Part shown: positions 51,169 through 59,598 of the stretch, in pieces
Layout of the letters: the number at the start of each line of letters is the position of its first letter
Position numbering within the stretch: the stretch's first letter is position 1
Source of the DNA: Cyclobacteriaceae bacterium
Lineage (GTDB): Bacteria > Bacteroidota > Bacteroidia > Cytophagales > Cyclobacteriaceae
Direction of reading: 5' to 3'
Length of the DNA stretch: 64,000 nucleotides
NCBI GenBank assembly: GCA_019638355.1
Contig: JAHBTY010000001.1
Coordinates: forward strand, 248,001-312,000
The notes under the pieces: generated by a model
Told to the model about the DNA's origin: nothing
The model's database searches: none
Seen by the model: the letters and a program-made list of their open reading frames with translations, nothing else
Program-made: the position numbers and the translations under genes

Positions 51169-51399
51169 TTAATTAAGAATGATTATGGTTGAAGCTTCTG
51201 CCACGCGTAGTGACAAATCGAAGCCCGAGACAGTAATACATATCGGATCGCCTAAGGGTGCCGTGAAGTTGAAACGTACAATAGTGCCCGGTAACAAGCC
51301 CATCTCTAACAGTTTTACTGAAAGCATATCATCGCGAAAGCCGGAAATAACAGCCGTTTCTCCGGGTAGCATTTCCGCTATGCTTTTCAGATTTTCCAA
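51169..51399 (-). CDS. feoA: Ferrous iron transport protein FeoA
   Basis: 76-aa cytosolic SH3-like partner of FeoB. Typical phrases are LPGETAVISGF, LLEMGLLPGTIVRFNFTAPLGDPICI and the final LRVAEASTIIIL. The start is TTG at 51399, giving the normal family length; the first in-frame ATG (51372) would remove nine residues. An in-frame TAA lies two codons upstream of the TTG. It is first in the feoAB operon. Confidence 0.92.
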   Translation of the reverse strand: MENLKSIAEMLPGETAVISGFRDDMLSVKLLEMGLLPGTIVRFNFTAPLGDPICITVSGFDLSLRVAEASTIIILN

Positions 51400-51403
51400 T
51401 CTT

Positions 51404-51421
51404 ATTTAGATTAAATTTAAA
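51404..51421. promoter_or_regulatory. Imperfect palindrome upstream of feoAB
   Basis: ATTTAGATTAAATTTAAA, imperfectly symmetrical, a few bases upstream of the feoA start. Its TTTAGAT half-site resembles iron-regulator (DtxR/IdeR-like) boxes I recall from Bacteroidota. Weak evidence. Confidence 0.3.
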
Positions 51422-51473
51422 CTGTGGCAATATAACGGGAGTGGCTCTGCCAAACAATGACTATATTGGGTTG

Positions 51474-51617
51474 ATGAAAAAGAAAGTTGAGCCCAAGAAG
51501 AATTTGAAAAAAGTAATGAAACTTGAAGCGGTTAAACCTGCTTCTTCAAAAGATGAACGCTTCGATTTTGGGGGCTTGCCCGAAATGAACTTGAAGAAAA
51601 ACTTAGGCTGCGGCTAA
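51474..51617 (+). CDS. 47-aa microprotein ending NLKKNLGCG
   Basis: ATG at 51474 to TAA at 51617. The N-terminal half is very basic (MKKKVEPKKNLKKVMKLE). The C-terminal half is compact: ERFDFGGLP, EMNLKKNLGCG. The Gly-Gly followed by a short core with a single Cys near the end recalls a leader-core layout, but no modifying enzyme is nearby. It lies between feoA (divergent) and a second small gene 20 bp downstream on the same strand. Family unknown; coding-like composition supports it. Confidence 0.5.
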   Translation: MKKKVEPKKNLKKVMKLEAVKPASSKDERFDFGGLPEMNLKKNLGCG

Positions 51618-51637
51618 ATTAATCGTTAGAGAATCCG

Positions 51638-51784
51638 ATGAAGAAATCTATATTCAAAGTTCTGGCAAGCCTTAACAAAGTACTATTGCCACGCATCAGC
51701 AAACGCGATCTTAACCGACTTTCAAAATTTGAAAAGGCTGTGGTAGCTTATCGATATTGGGTTACGATTAATTCGTTGGATTAA
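51638..51784 (+). CDS. 48-aa conserved-looking microprotein
   Basis: ATG at 51638 to TAA at 51784. It is basic and helical: MKKSIFKVLASLNKVLLP, then RISKRDLNRLSKFEKAV, then AYRYWVTINSLD. It resembles about 50-aa proteins I recall from other Bacteroidota, with the same FKxLAxLNKxLLP start and xTxNALD-like end, sometimes mislabelled SsrA-binding protein. Function unknown. It sits 20 bp after the other microprotein and abuts the convergent murF-alr stop. Confidence 0.6.
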   Translation: MKKSIFKVLASLNKVLLPRISKRDLNRLSKFEKAVVAYRYWVTINSLD

Positions 51785-51785
51785 T

Positions 51786-54230
51786 TCAAATACTTTCCGC
51801 AAAGAAAACCCGCTTTACACGCTCGCTTGTGTTGGTTAATATTTCGTAAGGAATAGTGCCAATGCTTTCTGCCACTTGTTGAATGGGCAAAGCATCGCCA
51901 AAGAGTATTACCTCATCGCCTTCTTTCGCCTCTACTCCGGTAATGTCAATCATGGTCATGTCCATGCATACATTACCAATAACCGGTACCACTTTTCCGT
52001 TTACAACAACTTTTCCTTTGCCGCGGCTAAATGCCCTGCTGAAACCATCGGCATAACCAATGGCAATGGTGGCTATTGTCTTATCCGTTTCGACTTTGCC
52101 CCAGCGGCCATAGCCTATCGTTCCACCAGAATTGATTTTCTTTATTTGCGAGATAATCGTTTTAAGTGTTGCCGCTGGCTTCAGGTTTTGGTTAGGTTCG
52201 CTGGTAGGATTTACTCCGTACAAACCAATCCCCAATCGCACCATATCCAGTTGGTATTCTGTAAAACGAATAATACCCGGTGAGTTTAAAATATGCCGGA
52301 TGGGTGCAACTCCCAATGCTTCCGAAAAAACTTTATACCCGCTTTCATAAACCGAAACCTGTTGGTGTGTATAGGCATCGTGTTCAACACCATCGGCTGC
52401 AGCCAGATGGGAAAAAATACTGGCCACTTTCAGGTTTGGATTAGCTTTCAATAGAGCAATGGCTTCTGCATACACCTCAGGTTCTAACCCAAGCCGATGC
52501 ATACCGGTTTCAAGTTCCAAGTGCACATAGCATTCTTTACCGCTTAAATACATGGCCAATGCTTTTAACATGGCTACATTGTAGAGTACGGGCTCAAGTT
52601 GGTGTGTTAGTAAGGCATCAAAACTTTCTTCTGTGGCATTCATTACCATAATTGGAATGGTGATCTGGTTTTTGCGCAGTTCAATACCTTCATCGGCATA
52701 AGCCACTCCTAGATAATCCACCCGGTGATATTGAAGCAGATTGGCTACTTCTTCGCTACCGCTGCCATAGGCAAAAGCTTTTACCATGGCCATAATTTTT
52801 ACGCCAGGCTTTAACTTCGATTTGAAAAAATTCAGGTTGTGAACCAGTCGGCTCAAATCTATTTCCATGCGGGTGCCATGTATTTTGCGTTGCAAGCGGT
52901 TTACAATTTTCTCGAACTGAAAAACCCGCGCACCTTTCAGCAGAATAACTTCATCGTGCAAACTGTTCCAAAGTTCTTGTTGAAGCAGTGCCTGATCAGT
53001 GTCTTTAAAAAAATACTTGCGATCCGCTGCGTTTTTAAAAACATGTTGCTGCTGTGCAAACACATCACCAATTCCAATTAAGCTATTAACTCCACTCTGG
53101 CTAATGAGCATTGACATGCGCTCAGCTAACTGTTCTTCTTCCAACCCTGATTGTAAAATATCTGAAAGTACCAACGTTTTTTTTGGCTTGCGGATGTTGT
53201 TTATAAAATCGAGGCTGATTTGGAGCCCGGCCAAATCGTTGTTATAGCTATCATCAATCAGTTGGCAGTTGTTGATTCCTTGCTTTAACTCCAGCCGCAT
53301 GGGTATGGCGCGCAATGCATTGATGCGTTGTTGGATCATTTCCGAATCCAAACCCAATTCAAGCATCAGCACAATACAATGAATCAGGTTTTCGATTGAC
53401 GCTTTATCGGTTACAGGCAATTTAAAATTGAACTGCTTGCCATTGCTTTGAAGAACAAGTTCTGATGCCTGTTGACTTACCCGGTAGGTTGCATTGCCAT
53501 AAAATGCCCAACTGATTTTTTTTGCTTTAAGATTTGTGACCGCTGAGCGAATCAGGCCTTCATCCGCACAATAAACCAGGGTTTGTACCGCATCAAATAA
53601 TTTCAATTTCTCTAAAATTTTTTGTTCGCGCGATTCAAAGCCTTCATCGTGCGCGGTGCCAATGTTGGTAAGCAAGCCCAACGTTGGTTGAATAATGGTG
53701 GCTAATTGGTGCATCTCGCCTGGCCTGGAAATACCAGCTTCAAAAATTCCCAACTGGTGGTAGGGTTGCATTTGCCAAACGGAAAGAGGCACACCTAACT
53801 GTGAATTATAACTGCCCGGGTTTTTTACAATTTTAAAATCGGGCGAAAGCAATTGATACAACCATTCTTTAATGATGGTTTTACCATTGCTACCCGTAAT
53901 GCCTACAACCGGAATTTGAAATTGTGACCGATGATGCTTTGCCAACGCCTGTAGTGCCTGCAATGATGAACCAACTTGCACGATGTTGGCTTCGGGTAAT
54001 ATGTTTACATCAACAGGTTGTTCTACCACAAACTGACGCAAGCCTTGATCGTACAATTGTTTTAGGAAAAGATGTGCATTGTGGCGTTCACCTTTCATGG
54101 CGAAAAATGTAGAGCCTTCGGTTAGTACAACCTTGCGACTGTCGGTTACAAGATCTGTCACCGGTTTATCGCGATGCAAGGCAAGTATTTGACCACCACA
54201 AATTTTCTGAACATCCGAAAACTTAATCAT
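51786..54230 (-). CDS. Bifunctional MurF ligase / alanine racemase
   Basis: 814-aa fusion. The N-terminal half (about 1-450) is UDP-MurNAc-tripeptide:D-Ala-D-Ala ligase with the ATP-binding GITGSNGKTIIKEWL. The C-terminal half (about 455-814) is PLP alanine racemase with the lysine in MAMVKAFAYGSG near residue 483, and IGYADGFSRAF, GNVCMDMTMIDIT. It thus makes D-Ala and uses the dipeptide for cell wall precursors in one chain. This fusion is known in Bacteroidota. A csaA-like gene lies just upstream. Confidence 0.95.
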   Translation of the reverse strand: MIKFSDVQKICGGQILALHRDKPVTDLVTDSRKVVLTEGSTFFAMKGERHNAHLFLKQLYDQGLRQFVVEQPVDVNILPEANIVQVGSSLQALQALAKHHRSQFQIPVVGITGSNGKTIIKEWLYQLLSPDFKIVKNPGSYNSQLGVPLSVWQMQPYHQLGIFEAGISRPGEMHQLATIIQPTLGLLTNIGTAHDEGFESREQKILEKLKLFDAVQTLVYCADEGLIRSAVTNLKAKKISWAFYGNATYRVSQQASELVLQSNGKQFNFKLPVTDKASIENLIHCIVLMLELGLDSEMIQQRINALRAIPMRLELKQGINNCQLIDDSYNNDLAGLQISLDFINNIRKPKKTLVLSDILQSGLEEEQLAERMSMLISQSGVNSLIGIGDVFAQQQHVFKNAADRKYFFKDTDQALLQQELWNSLHDEVILLKGARVFQFEKIVNRLQRKIHGTRMEIDLSRLVHNLNFFKSKLKPGVKIMAMVKAFAYGSGSEEVANLLQYHRVDYLGVAYADEGIELRKNQITIPIMVMNATEESFDALLTHQLEPVLYNVAMLKALAMYLSGKECYVHLELETGMHRLGLEPEVYAEAIALLKANPNLKVASIFSHLAAADGVEHDAYTHQQVSVYESGYKVFSEALGVAPIRHILNSPGIIRFTEYQLDMVRLGIGLYGVNPTSEPNQNLKPAATLKTIISQIKKINSGGTIGYGRWGKVETDKTIATIAIGYADGFSRAFSRGKGKVVVNGKVVPVIGNVCMDMTMIDITGVEAKEGDEVILFGDALPIQQVAESIGTIPYEILTNTSERVKRVFFAESI

Positions 54231-54232
54231 GC

Positions 54233-54565
54233 CTAAAATAATTTGGCTCCGTTCGGTACAGGTCTTTCAAGGGCACTTAAAACCACATTCTGGTTCTCGT
54301 CTGGAAAGCCTGTTACCAAAACTTCCGATAAAAAGGAGGCAATCTGGCGTGGGGGAAGGTTAACTACACAGATAACCTGACGACCCACCAGCCAATCGGT
54401 CGAATAAAGAGCCGTGAGTTGAGCGCTGGACTGTTTTGTGCCAATTTCGGGCCCAAAGTCGATCCAAAGCTTAAAAGCGGGTTTTTTAGCCTCAGGAAAG
54501 GCCTCAGCCCTCAAAATGGTGCCCGCCCGAATATCGATTTTATTAAAGTCTGCCCCTGTTGTCAT
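54233..54565 (-). CDS. csaA: tRNA-binding domain protein, CsaA-like
   Basis: 110 aa from the ATG at 54565; the longer frame to 54589 adds residues ahead of the usual start. It is a single OB-fold tRNA-binding domain: [58 protein letters not shown], ending [10 protein letters not shown]. CsaA proteins bind tRNA or unfolded proteins and are thought to act as small chaperones. It is followed closely by murF-alr (2 bp). Confidence 0.88.
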   Translation of the reverse strand: MTTGADFNKIDIRAGTILRAEAFPEAKKPAFKLWIDFGPEIGTKQSSAQLTALYSTDWLVGRQVICVVNLPPRQIASFLSEVLVTGFPDENQNVVLSALERPVPNGAKLF

Positions 54566-54586
54566 TTTCAAAATTTTATTACTTTG

Positions 54587-54594
54587 CAAAGCTA
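54587..54594 (-). promoter_or_regulatory. -7 element TAGCTTTG for csaA-murF-alr
   Basis: Exact TAnnTTTG match on the minus strand, 21 bp before the csaA ATG. No clear -33 element. Confidence 0.45.
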
Positions 54595-54634
54595 ACTTTC
54601 AAAATAACTGATTGAGATTGTAAGGTATAAATAG

Positions 54635-54970
54635 ATGAAATTAAAGTTTTCATACTTCTTATCATTCGTAGTGGTTGCGGTATCAGCAAGTGTAGCCCAT
54701 GCGCAAGAGGGAACGCAAGGTCCGGAGGAATTACTACCACCGTATGTTGAAACTTCAGCACGCGAAGACAAACCTCTTATTTACGAACCCGAAGGCAAGG
54801 CTCCCAATACAAATCAACCAACAATTGCCCCTGCAGGCGCAAGTAAGCCAAAGCCCAAGGTAACGGACGCTGCAAAAGGTGCTACAAAACCAGAAGATGA
54901 TGCGCTCTCTTTCAACTTTCTTTTGCACATCATTCAGAAATTCAAGAGTTCGGATGTAATTGGTCAGTAA
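54635..54970 (+). CDS. Hypothetical exported protein, Pro/Lys-rich
   Basis: 111 aa with a signal peptide (MKLKFSYFLSFVVVAVSASVAHAQ). The mature part is low-complexity and rich in Pro, Glu, Ala and Lys (EELLPPYVE, NQPTIAPAGASKPKPKV), with a short helix-forming end (FNFLLHIIQKFKSSDVIGQ). No family recognised. It is divergent from csaA and upstream of a TonB-receptor gene. Confidence 0.6.
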   Translation: MKLKFSYFLSFVVVAVSASVAHAQEGTQGPEELLPPYVETSAREDKPLIYEPEGKAPNTNQPTIAPAGASKPKPKVTDAAKGATKPEDDALSFNFLLHIIQKFKSSDVIGQ

Positions 54971-55012
54971 TTCCGCTGATCAAAATTCATAAGCCTCTAT
55001 TCTTTTAATCTT

Positions 55013-55034
55013 TATATTTGCAACCCTGTTGCAA
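55013..55034 (+). promoter_or_regulatory. -7 element and palindromic operator of the TonB-receptor gene
   Basis: TATATTTG (55013-55020) matches the -7 consensus. It overlaps the perfect palindrome TTGCAAC-CCT-GTTGCAA (55018-55034). An operator here would block polymerase, implying repression. The same palindrome recurs upstream of the gene at 57513. Confidence 0.65.
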
Positions 55035-55036
55035 TT

Positions 55037-57439
55037 TTGAGGAATATTATTCTTTTCGGGCTTTTATTTATTTGCCGCATGGTGCCGGCCCAGGATAACT
55101 GTAAGCTTACTATTTCGGGTGTAGTTATGGATGAGAGTGGTGCCGTTTTACCGGGCGCTTCGGTTCAGTTAAATAATACAAACCGGGGAACAGCTACCAC
55201 AGCGTTAGGAAAATTTGCAATTGAAAAACTGTGTAAGGGAAGGTACACCATTTTGGTGCAGTACCTGGGCTATCAACCTTTTGAGAAAACCATTGCTCTT
55301 GAAAACAGTGCTGATTTTTCAATTAACCTGCAACCCAGCGAGCAGGTTTTACAAGAAGTAATTGTGGCCGATCATGCTACCACTGCAACCCGAAGCAACA
55401 GTACAGCCTCGTTAAACAGCCGACAACTTGCCGAAGTAAATGGCAAATCGTTGGGCGAGACGTTGCAAAACCTGAGCGGGTTAAATTCAATTCAATCAGG
55501 GCCGGCTATTTTCAAACCGGTTATTCACGGAGTGCATAGCCAGCGCATTCTGATATTAAACAATGGCATCCGGCAAGAAGGACAACAATGGGGAGCTGAA
55601 CATGCTCCTGAAATTGATCCTTTTGTTGCCCATAACATTACCGTTGTTAAAGATGCCGGAGCGATTAAATATGGCACCGATGCGCTTGGGGGCGTAATTG
55701 TAGTTACACCCGCTGAATTACCGACCGATCAGAAAATGGGGGGCGAAATTCATCTGGTAGGCAACTCTAACGGACGAGCCGGAACCGTATCGGGATTATT
55801 AGAAGGGGGTATTAAAAATGCAAAAGGTTGGGGCTGGCGCTTGCAGGGCACAAGCAGGCGGTCGGGCGATGCAAACACACCTGAGTATGTACTATCCAAC
55901 ACGGGCTTTCGCGAAATGAATTATTCTGCTTCGGTGGGGCATCATTCTGAAAACTCTGGCTTTGAGATTTTCTATAGTCGCTTCAACACAACTATTGGTA
56001 TTTTAAAAGGTTCAGTAAATGAAAGTACAGCGGATTTGGCCACTGCTATGAATCGCGAAGTACCTGCAAACACTTCTGATTTTACGTACGCCATTCGTGA
56101 ACCTCGCCAGGAGGTAACACATAATCTTATTAAAGTAAATAGCCACTTTAACTGTGATAAAAACATTTACAGGTTGCAATATGGTTTGCAGATTAACAAC
56201 CGTAAGGAATTTGATGTGCGTAGAGGCGCAAGCTTAACAGCATTGCCGGCACTGGCCTACACGCTTTATACGCATACATTTGATGCTGAACGCGAAACCA
56301 CCATTTCTGATTTGCATACACGTTGTATCGGATGGAATGGTATGGTTCAGGATAATAACAAGCTGGATGGAACGCAAACGCTACCGTTTATCCCCAACTT
56401 CAGAAACTATTCTACAGGTGTTTTTTGGATTGAAAAGTTTTCGCATCGAAAAGCAGATTACGATTTTGGCTTGCGCTATGATTACCGCCATTATCAAGTG
56501 GCAGGATTTAACTTTCAGAATAAACTGTATAAAACAGAGTTCGGATTTGGTAATGTTACCGCCTCAGCCGGTGCAGCCATAAAACTTTCTGAAACAACTT
56601 CATTTATAACAAATGCAGGTAGTGCCTGGCGCCCACCCAATGTTGCGGAATTATATAGTTTAGGCACACACCAAAGTGCGGCTGCAATTGAGTATGGATT
56701 ACTACTGGATGAAGTAACATCGCAAGTTAACAAGATAGAAAACTCGAATGTGGCACCTGAGCATGCGTTAAAATGGGTAAACACTTTAAAGTACCAAAAA
56801 GGCAAGTGGCAACTTGAAGCTACGGCCTATGTAAACTATATTTTTAACTACATTTATCTTAAGCCGCGGGGCATAACCGAGACCGGCCGGGGTCCTTTTG
56901 TTTATTTTCGTTACACACAAACCGATGCTTCGTTTACCGGTATAGATGCCAGCTCGCAATACGAACTTTCTAAAAAGTTTTCAGTACGAGTAGGTACTTC
57001 GTTGCTGCGGGCACGGGATGTAACCCAAAAAGACTTCCTCATTTTTATACCTCCTAATCGGGGCGATGTTTCACTTCGATATGAAAGTTTAAAAAATGAA
57101 AAAACGTTTTTTGCCCAAATGCGACTAAAATGTGTGGCCCAACAAAACCGTGCACCAAGAATAGTAACTACTGCCGAAATTCTGGCTGCAAAAGACCAGG
57201 GTATTGATTTGTTCATACAAGATTCCCGCAATTTTGATTTTTTAGCCGCACCCGAAGCGTATGCATTACTATCGGTAACTACAGGTTTGTCGCTTCCTCT
57301 ACATAATACAAAACTTGACTTTCGCCTTTCGGCAGAAAACATTACCAACACCCGATATCGCGAATACACTAACCGTATGCGGTATTTTGCCAACGAAATA
57401 GGCCGTAATGTTTCCGTTGCTATAAATCTGAGCTTTTAG
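55037..57439 (+). CDS. TonB-dependent receptor, candidate metal or metallophore uptake
   Basis: 800 aa from TTG at 55037; starting at the first ATG would delete the signal peptide (ILFGLLFICRMVPAQ). Order: signal, carboxypeptidase-like domain (about 20-105), TonB plug (about 115-225; LNNGIRQEGQQWGAEHAPEI, KYGTDALGGVIVV), and a 22-strand-type barrel ending VAINLSF. The plug and barrel have scattered His residues. The promoter overlaps a TTGCAAC palindrome shared with the next gene. Zinc or another metal is a plausible substrate but unproven. Confidence 0.9.
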   Translation: MRNIILFGLLFICRMVPAQDNCKLTISGVVMDESGAVLPGASVQLNNTNRGTATTALGKFAIEKLCKGRYTILVQYLGYQPFEKTIALENSADFSINLQPSEQVLQEVIVADHATTATRSNSTASLNSRQLAEVNGKSLGETLQNLSGLNSIQSGPAIFKPVIHGVHSQRILILNNGIRQEGQQWGAEHAPEIDPFVAHNITVVKDAGAIKYGTDALGGVIVVTPAELPTDQKMGGEIHLVGNSNGRAGTVSGLLEGGIKNAKGWGWRLQGTSRRSGDANTPEYVLSNTGFREMNYSASVGHHSENSGFEIFYSRFNTTIGILKGSVNESTADLATAMNREVPANTSDFTYAIREPRQEVTHNLIKVNSHFNCDKNIYRLQYGLQINNRKEFDVRRGASLTALPALAYTLYTHTFDAERETTISDLHTRCIGWNGMVQDNNKLDGTQTLPFIPNFRNYSTGVFWIEKFSHRKADYDFGLRYDYRHYQVAGFNFQNKLYKTEFGFGNVTASAGAAIKLSETTSFITNAGSAWRPPNVAELYSLGTHQSAAAIEYGLLLDEVTSQVNKIENSNVAPEHALKWVNTLKYQKGKWQLEATAYVNYIFNYIYLKPRGITETGRGPFVYFRYTQTDASFTGIDASSQYELSKKFSVRVGTSLLRARDVTQKDFLIFIPPNRGDVSLRYESLKNEKTFFAQMRLKCVAQQNRAPRIVTTAEILAAKDQGIDLFIQDSRNFDFLAAPEAYALLSVTTGLSLPLHNTKLDFRLSAENITNTRYREYTNRMRYFANEIGRNVSVAINLSF

Positions 57440-57442
57440 TTT

Positions 57443-57459
57443 TTGTAACATTGTTGCAC
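57443..57459 (+). promoter_or_regulatory. Imperfect TTGCAAC-type operator, upstream copy
   Basis: TTGTAAC-ATT-GTTGCAC, the same 7-3-7 palindrome with two deviations. It lies 38 bp (centre to centre) upstream of the second copy. Confidence 0.5.
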
Positions 57460-57480
57460 TTTGGCAGGAATTCACTAATA

Positions 57481-57497
57481 TTGCAACTATGTTGCAC
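57481..57497 (+). promoter_or_regulatory. TTGCAAC-type operator upstream of the lipoprotein gene
   Basis: TTGCAAC-TAT-GTTGCAC, one deviation from the perfect palindrome found at 55018-55034. It overlaps a near -7 element (TAATATTG at 57477-57484) and contains the first in-frame ATG, which supports the later start codon at 57513. Confidence 0.6.
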
Positions 57498-57512
57498 ATT
57501 AAACTATTTTCG

Positions 57513-58109
57513 ATGAAATCGCAATTGAAGGTCTTTTTAGGGGTGGCTCTGTTAAGTGGTGTTGCATTGTTGAGCGGGTGCGATAAAGATCCTGAACCTG
57601 AAAACATTCCAGAAGAAATTACCAAAGTGGTTTTAACATTTACACCTGCCGGTGGCGCGCCAGTGGTTGTGGAGGCCAACGATCCTGATCTGGATGGCCC
57701 TCAGGATATTGTTGTTGGATCAATTGCACTGGCGGCCAACACAAACTATACTTTAAGTATACAAATGTTTAACGGTTTTTATGCGCCTACCGACTCGGAA
57801 TATAATGTAACTGAAGAAGTTGAAGAAGAAGGAGCGGAACATCAGTTGTTTTTTAGCTGGAGCGAGGGTGCGTTTTCCAACCCTTCCGGTATCGGCAATA
57901 TCGGGGCAACCGGAACTGTTAATTATACCGATAGCGATGAAAATGGATTACCGATAGGATTAAGTACCAATTGGACAACCGGAACGGCCACTACTGGGAA
58001 ATTATTTCGGGTTATGCTTAAGCACCAACCGGATATTAAATCTGCAAGTTCTACTTCGGCTGATGGTGAAAGTGATCTGGATATTACTTTTCCACTAAGT
58101 ATAAATTGA
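57513..58109 (+). CDS. Lipoprotein partner of the TonB receptor
   Basis: 198 aa from the ATG at 57513, which begins a lipoprotein signal ending LLSGC. The earlier ATG at 57489 lies inside the operator. The mature protein is acidic and beta-rich, with DPDLDGPQDIVVG, TEEVEEEGAEHQLFFSWS, YTDSDENGLPIGLS and FRVMLKHQPDIKS. I recall similar lipoproteins next to TonB receptors in other Bacteroidota. Asp/Glu/His-rich loops suggest metal binding. It shares an operator motif with the receptor gene and ends at a terminator. Confidence 0.75.
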   Translation: MKSQLKVFLGVALLSGVALLSGCDKDPEPENIPEEITKVVLTFTPAGGAPVVVEANDPDLDGPQDIVVGSIALAANTNYTLSIQMFNGFYAPTDSEYNVTEEVEEEGAEHQLFFSWSEGAFSNPSGIGNIGATGTVNYTDSDENGLPIGLSTNWTTGTATTGKLFRVMLKHQPDIKSASSTSADGESDLDITFPLSIN

Positions 58110-58130
58110 GGAGGGATTTGAGTTTAACGC

Positions 58131-58159
58131 AAAGCCTGCTGCAGCAAGTGGCAGGCTTT
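58131..58159. terminator. Bidirectional terminator between convergent genes
   Basis: 9-bp perfect stem AAAGCCTGC (58131-58139) and GCAGGCTTT (58151-58159) with T-rich flanks. It lies between the lipoprotein stop and the hisA-like stop. Confidence 0.85.
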
Positions 58160-58902
58160 TACTTTTCAGATTTTACTAAAAACTGCTCGAGGTCTTTCAG
58201 TTTCAATATTCCTTCGTAGTAAGCCTTTCCAAAAATTACAGCAAAAACGCCAATATCGTTAAGGCGTTTAATATCGTCCACACCGCGCACGCCACCGCTG
58301 GCCAGCACTTGTAAATCCGGGAAATGAGTCACCACTTCTTCATAGAAGGAAAAAGCCGGCCCCTCCAGTACACCATCACGCGAAATGTCGGTTGATTTTA
58401 CGTATTTTAAACCACGGTCGTAGAAAAACTGAAGTTGATCGAACAAAGTAATGTCTGCTTTTTTCTGCCAACCTCGAAAGGCAATTTTTTTTGATTCAAT
58501 ATCTGTAACATCGGCACCTAATGTCATTTTTTCACGGCCGTATGAAATAATCCAGGATGCAAACAATTGCGGATTGGTAACGGCAATACTGGATGCGGTA
58601 ATATAATCGGCTCCGTACTCAAACGCTTTACCAATATCCCCATCGGTACAAATGCCACCTGTAAAGTCTATTTTTAAATCGGTGTGGCCAGCAATAGCTT
58701 CCAGTACATGATAATTTTTAGGGCTGCCACGTTCGGCTCCATCCAAATCTACCAGGTGAATAACCTCTATGCCGTGATCTTCAAAGCGTTTGGCAAGGTC
58801 CAGCGGGTTTTCATCGTATGATTTTTCGCTGGTGGGGTCGCCCTTACGCATTTTCACCACTTTACCTTTTCGTATTGCTATGGAAGGGATTACCTGTATC
58901 AT
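58159..58902 (-). CDS. HisA-like (beta/alpha)8-barrel protein, catalytic Asp missing
   Basis: 247 aa, homologous to ProFAR isomerase HisA. It keeps the second-half motifs VKSTDISRDGVLEGP and LASGGVRGVDDI, and GADVTD with its Asp. The first catalytic Asp of HisA (IPAIDL-type strand 1) is Ala9 here (IPSIAIRKG). The first phosphate motif GGGIRS reads TGGICT, and the Asn of DGxxxGPN is Ala. No other histidine gene is nearby. It may be a paralogue with another sugar-phosphate substrate, or a variant enzyme. The label hisA is therefore withheld. Confidence 0.75.
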   Translation of the reverse strand: MIQVIPSIAIRKGKVVKMRKGDPTSEKSYDENPLDLAKRFEDHGIEVIHLVDLDGAERGSPKNYHVLEAIAGHTDLKIDFTGGICTDGDIGKAFEYGADYITASSIAVTNPQLFASWIISYGREKMTLGADVTDIESKKIAFRGWQKKADITLFDQLQFFYDRGLKYVKSTDISRDGVLEGPAFSFYEEVVTHFPDLQVLASGGVRGVDDIKRLNDIGVFAVIFGKAYYEGILKLKDLEQFLVKSEK

Positions 58903-58930
58903 TATCTGCTATAAGTATGTTTAAGGACTT

Positions 58931-58938
58931 CAAAAATA
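58931..58938 (-). promoter_or_regulatory. -7 element TATTTTTG of the HisA-like gene
   Basis: Exact TAnnTTTG match on the minus strand, 28 bp before the ATG at 58902. No clear -33 element. Confidence 0.4.
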
Positions 58939-58978
58939 CCACGCGCTTGCTGAAAATCCTTGCCTGGTTTTCGGAACG

Positions 58979-59524
58979 TTACTTCGCTTTAAATGGTACT
59001 GAAACGAGTGTTTTATCCCACATAAAAATCAATTGCATTTCTTCGCCCCAGCGTTCGATCGAAATGGTAAACTGTTCAAACTCTTTTTCCTGTTGCACGG
59101 AATTAGCCTGCACCGCCAGCACATCTTTGGCTGGATCTCTATTTGTTTCGCCATTAAATTTTATTCCCCATTGGCCGGTTTCTGCATTAAACAGAATGGT
59201 CCAGTTATTCTCTTCCGGAAGGGTAAACAAAGAGTAACTTCCTGCTTTTAATACCTGTTCACCAAAAATTAAATCTTTGTTTGTACTAAATATGGTTGCT
59301 TCGTTCGCACCTGTTCGCCAAACTTTTCCAAATGGAACTAATTCTCCAAAAATTATTCTTCCCTTTTTAAAGGGCCTGTTGTAATGAATAGTAATTTCTA
59401 AGCTCCCATTGGTAAACTTACTTTCATCCTCGGGGCTTTTTGTTTTGGTTTGAACTTTCAGATAGTAGAAAACCCCAAACGCAACAACAATTAAAACCCC
59501 CACTACAATTAGAAACTTTTTCAT
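58979..59524 (-). CDS. DUF2911 membrane-anchored protein
   Basis: 181 aa. An N-terminal membrane span (FLIVVGVLIVVAFGVFYYL) is followed by a DUF2911 domain: ITIHYNRPFKKGRIIFGELVPFGKVWRTGANEAT (about residues 49-82), LKAGSYSLFTLP, WGIKFN, ISIERWGEEMQLIFMWD. It is a common Bacteroidota exported family of unknown function, probably periplasmic. It lies 76 bp upstream of the HisA-like gene on the same strand; a link is uncertain. Confidence 0.87.
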   Translation of the reverse strand: MKKFLIVVGVLIVVAFGVFYYLKVQTKTKSPEDESKFTNGSLEITIHYNRPFKKGRIIFGELVPFGKVWRTGANEATIFSTNKDLIFGEQVLKAGSYSLFTLPEENNWTILFNAETGQWGIKFNGETNRDPAKDVLAVQANSVQQEKEFEQFTISIERWGEEMQLIFMWDKTLVSVPFKAK

Positions 59525-59598
59525 TTTGATTTCACTTTTTAAAATGGCTTCAACTGTTGATGTACAAATTGTTCACGAGTTTACAATTTTTAACCGGG

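Noticed and set aside
58159-58902. Straight annotation as hisA
   Set aside because: The strand-1 catalytic Asp is Ala and no histidine genes are adjacent.
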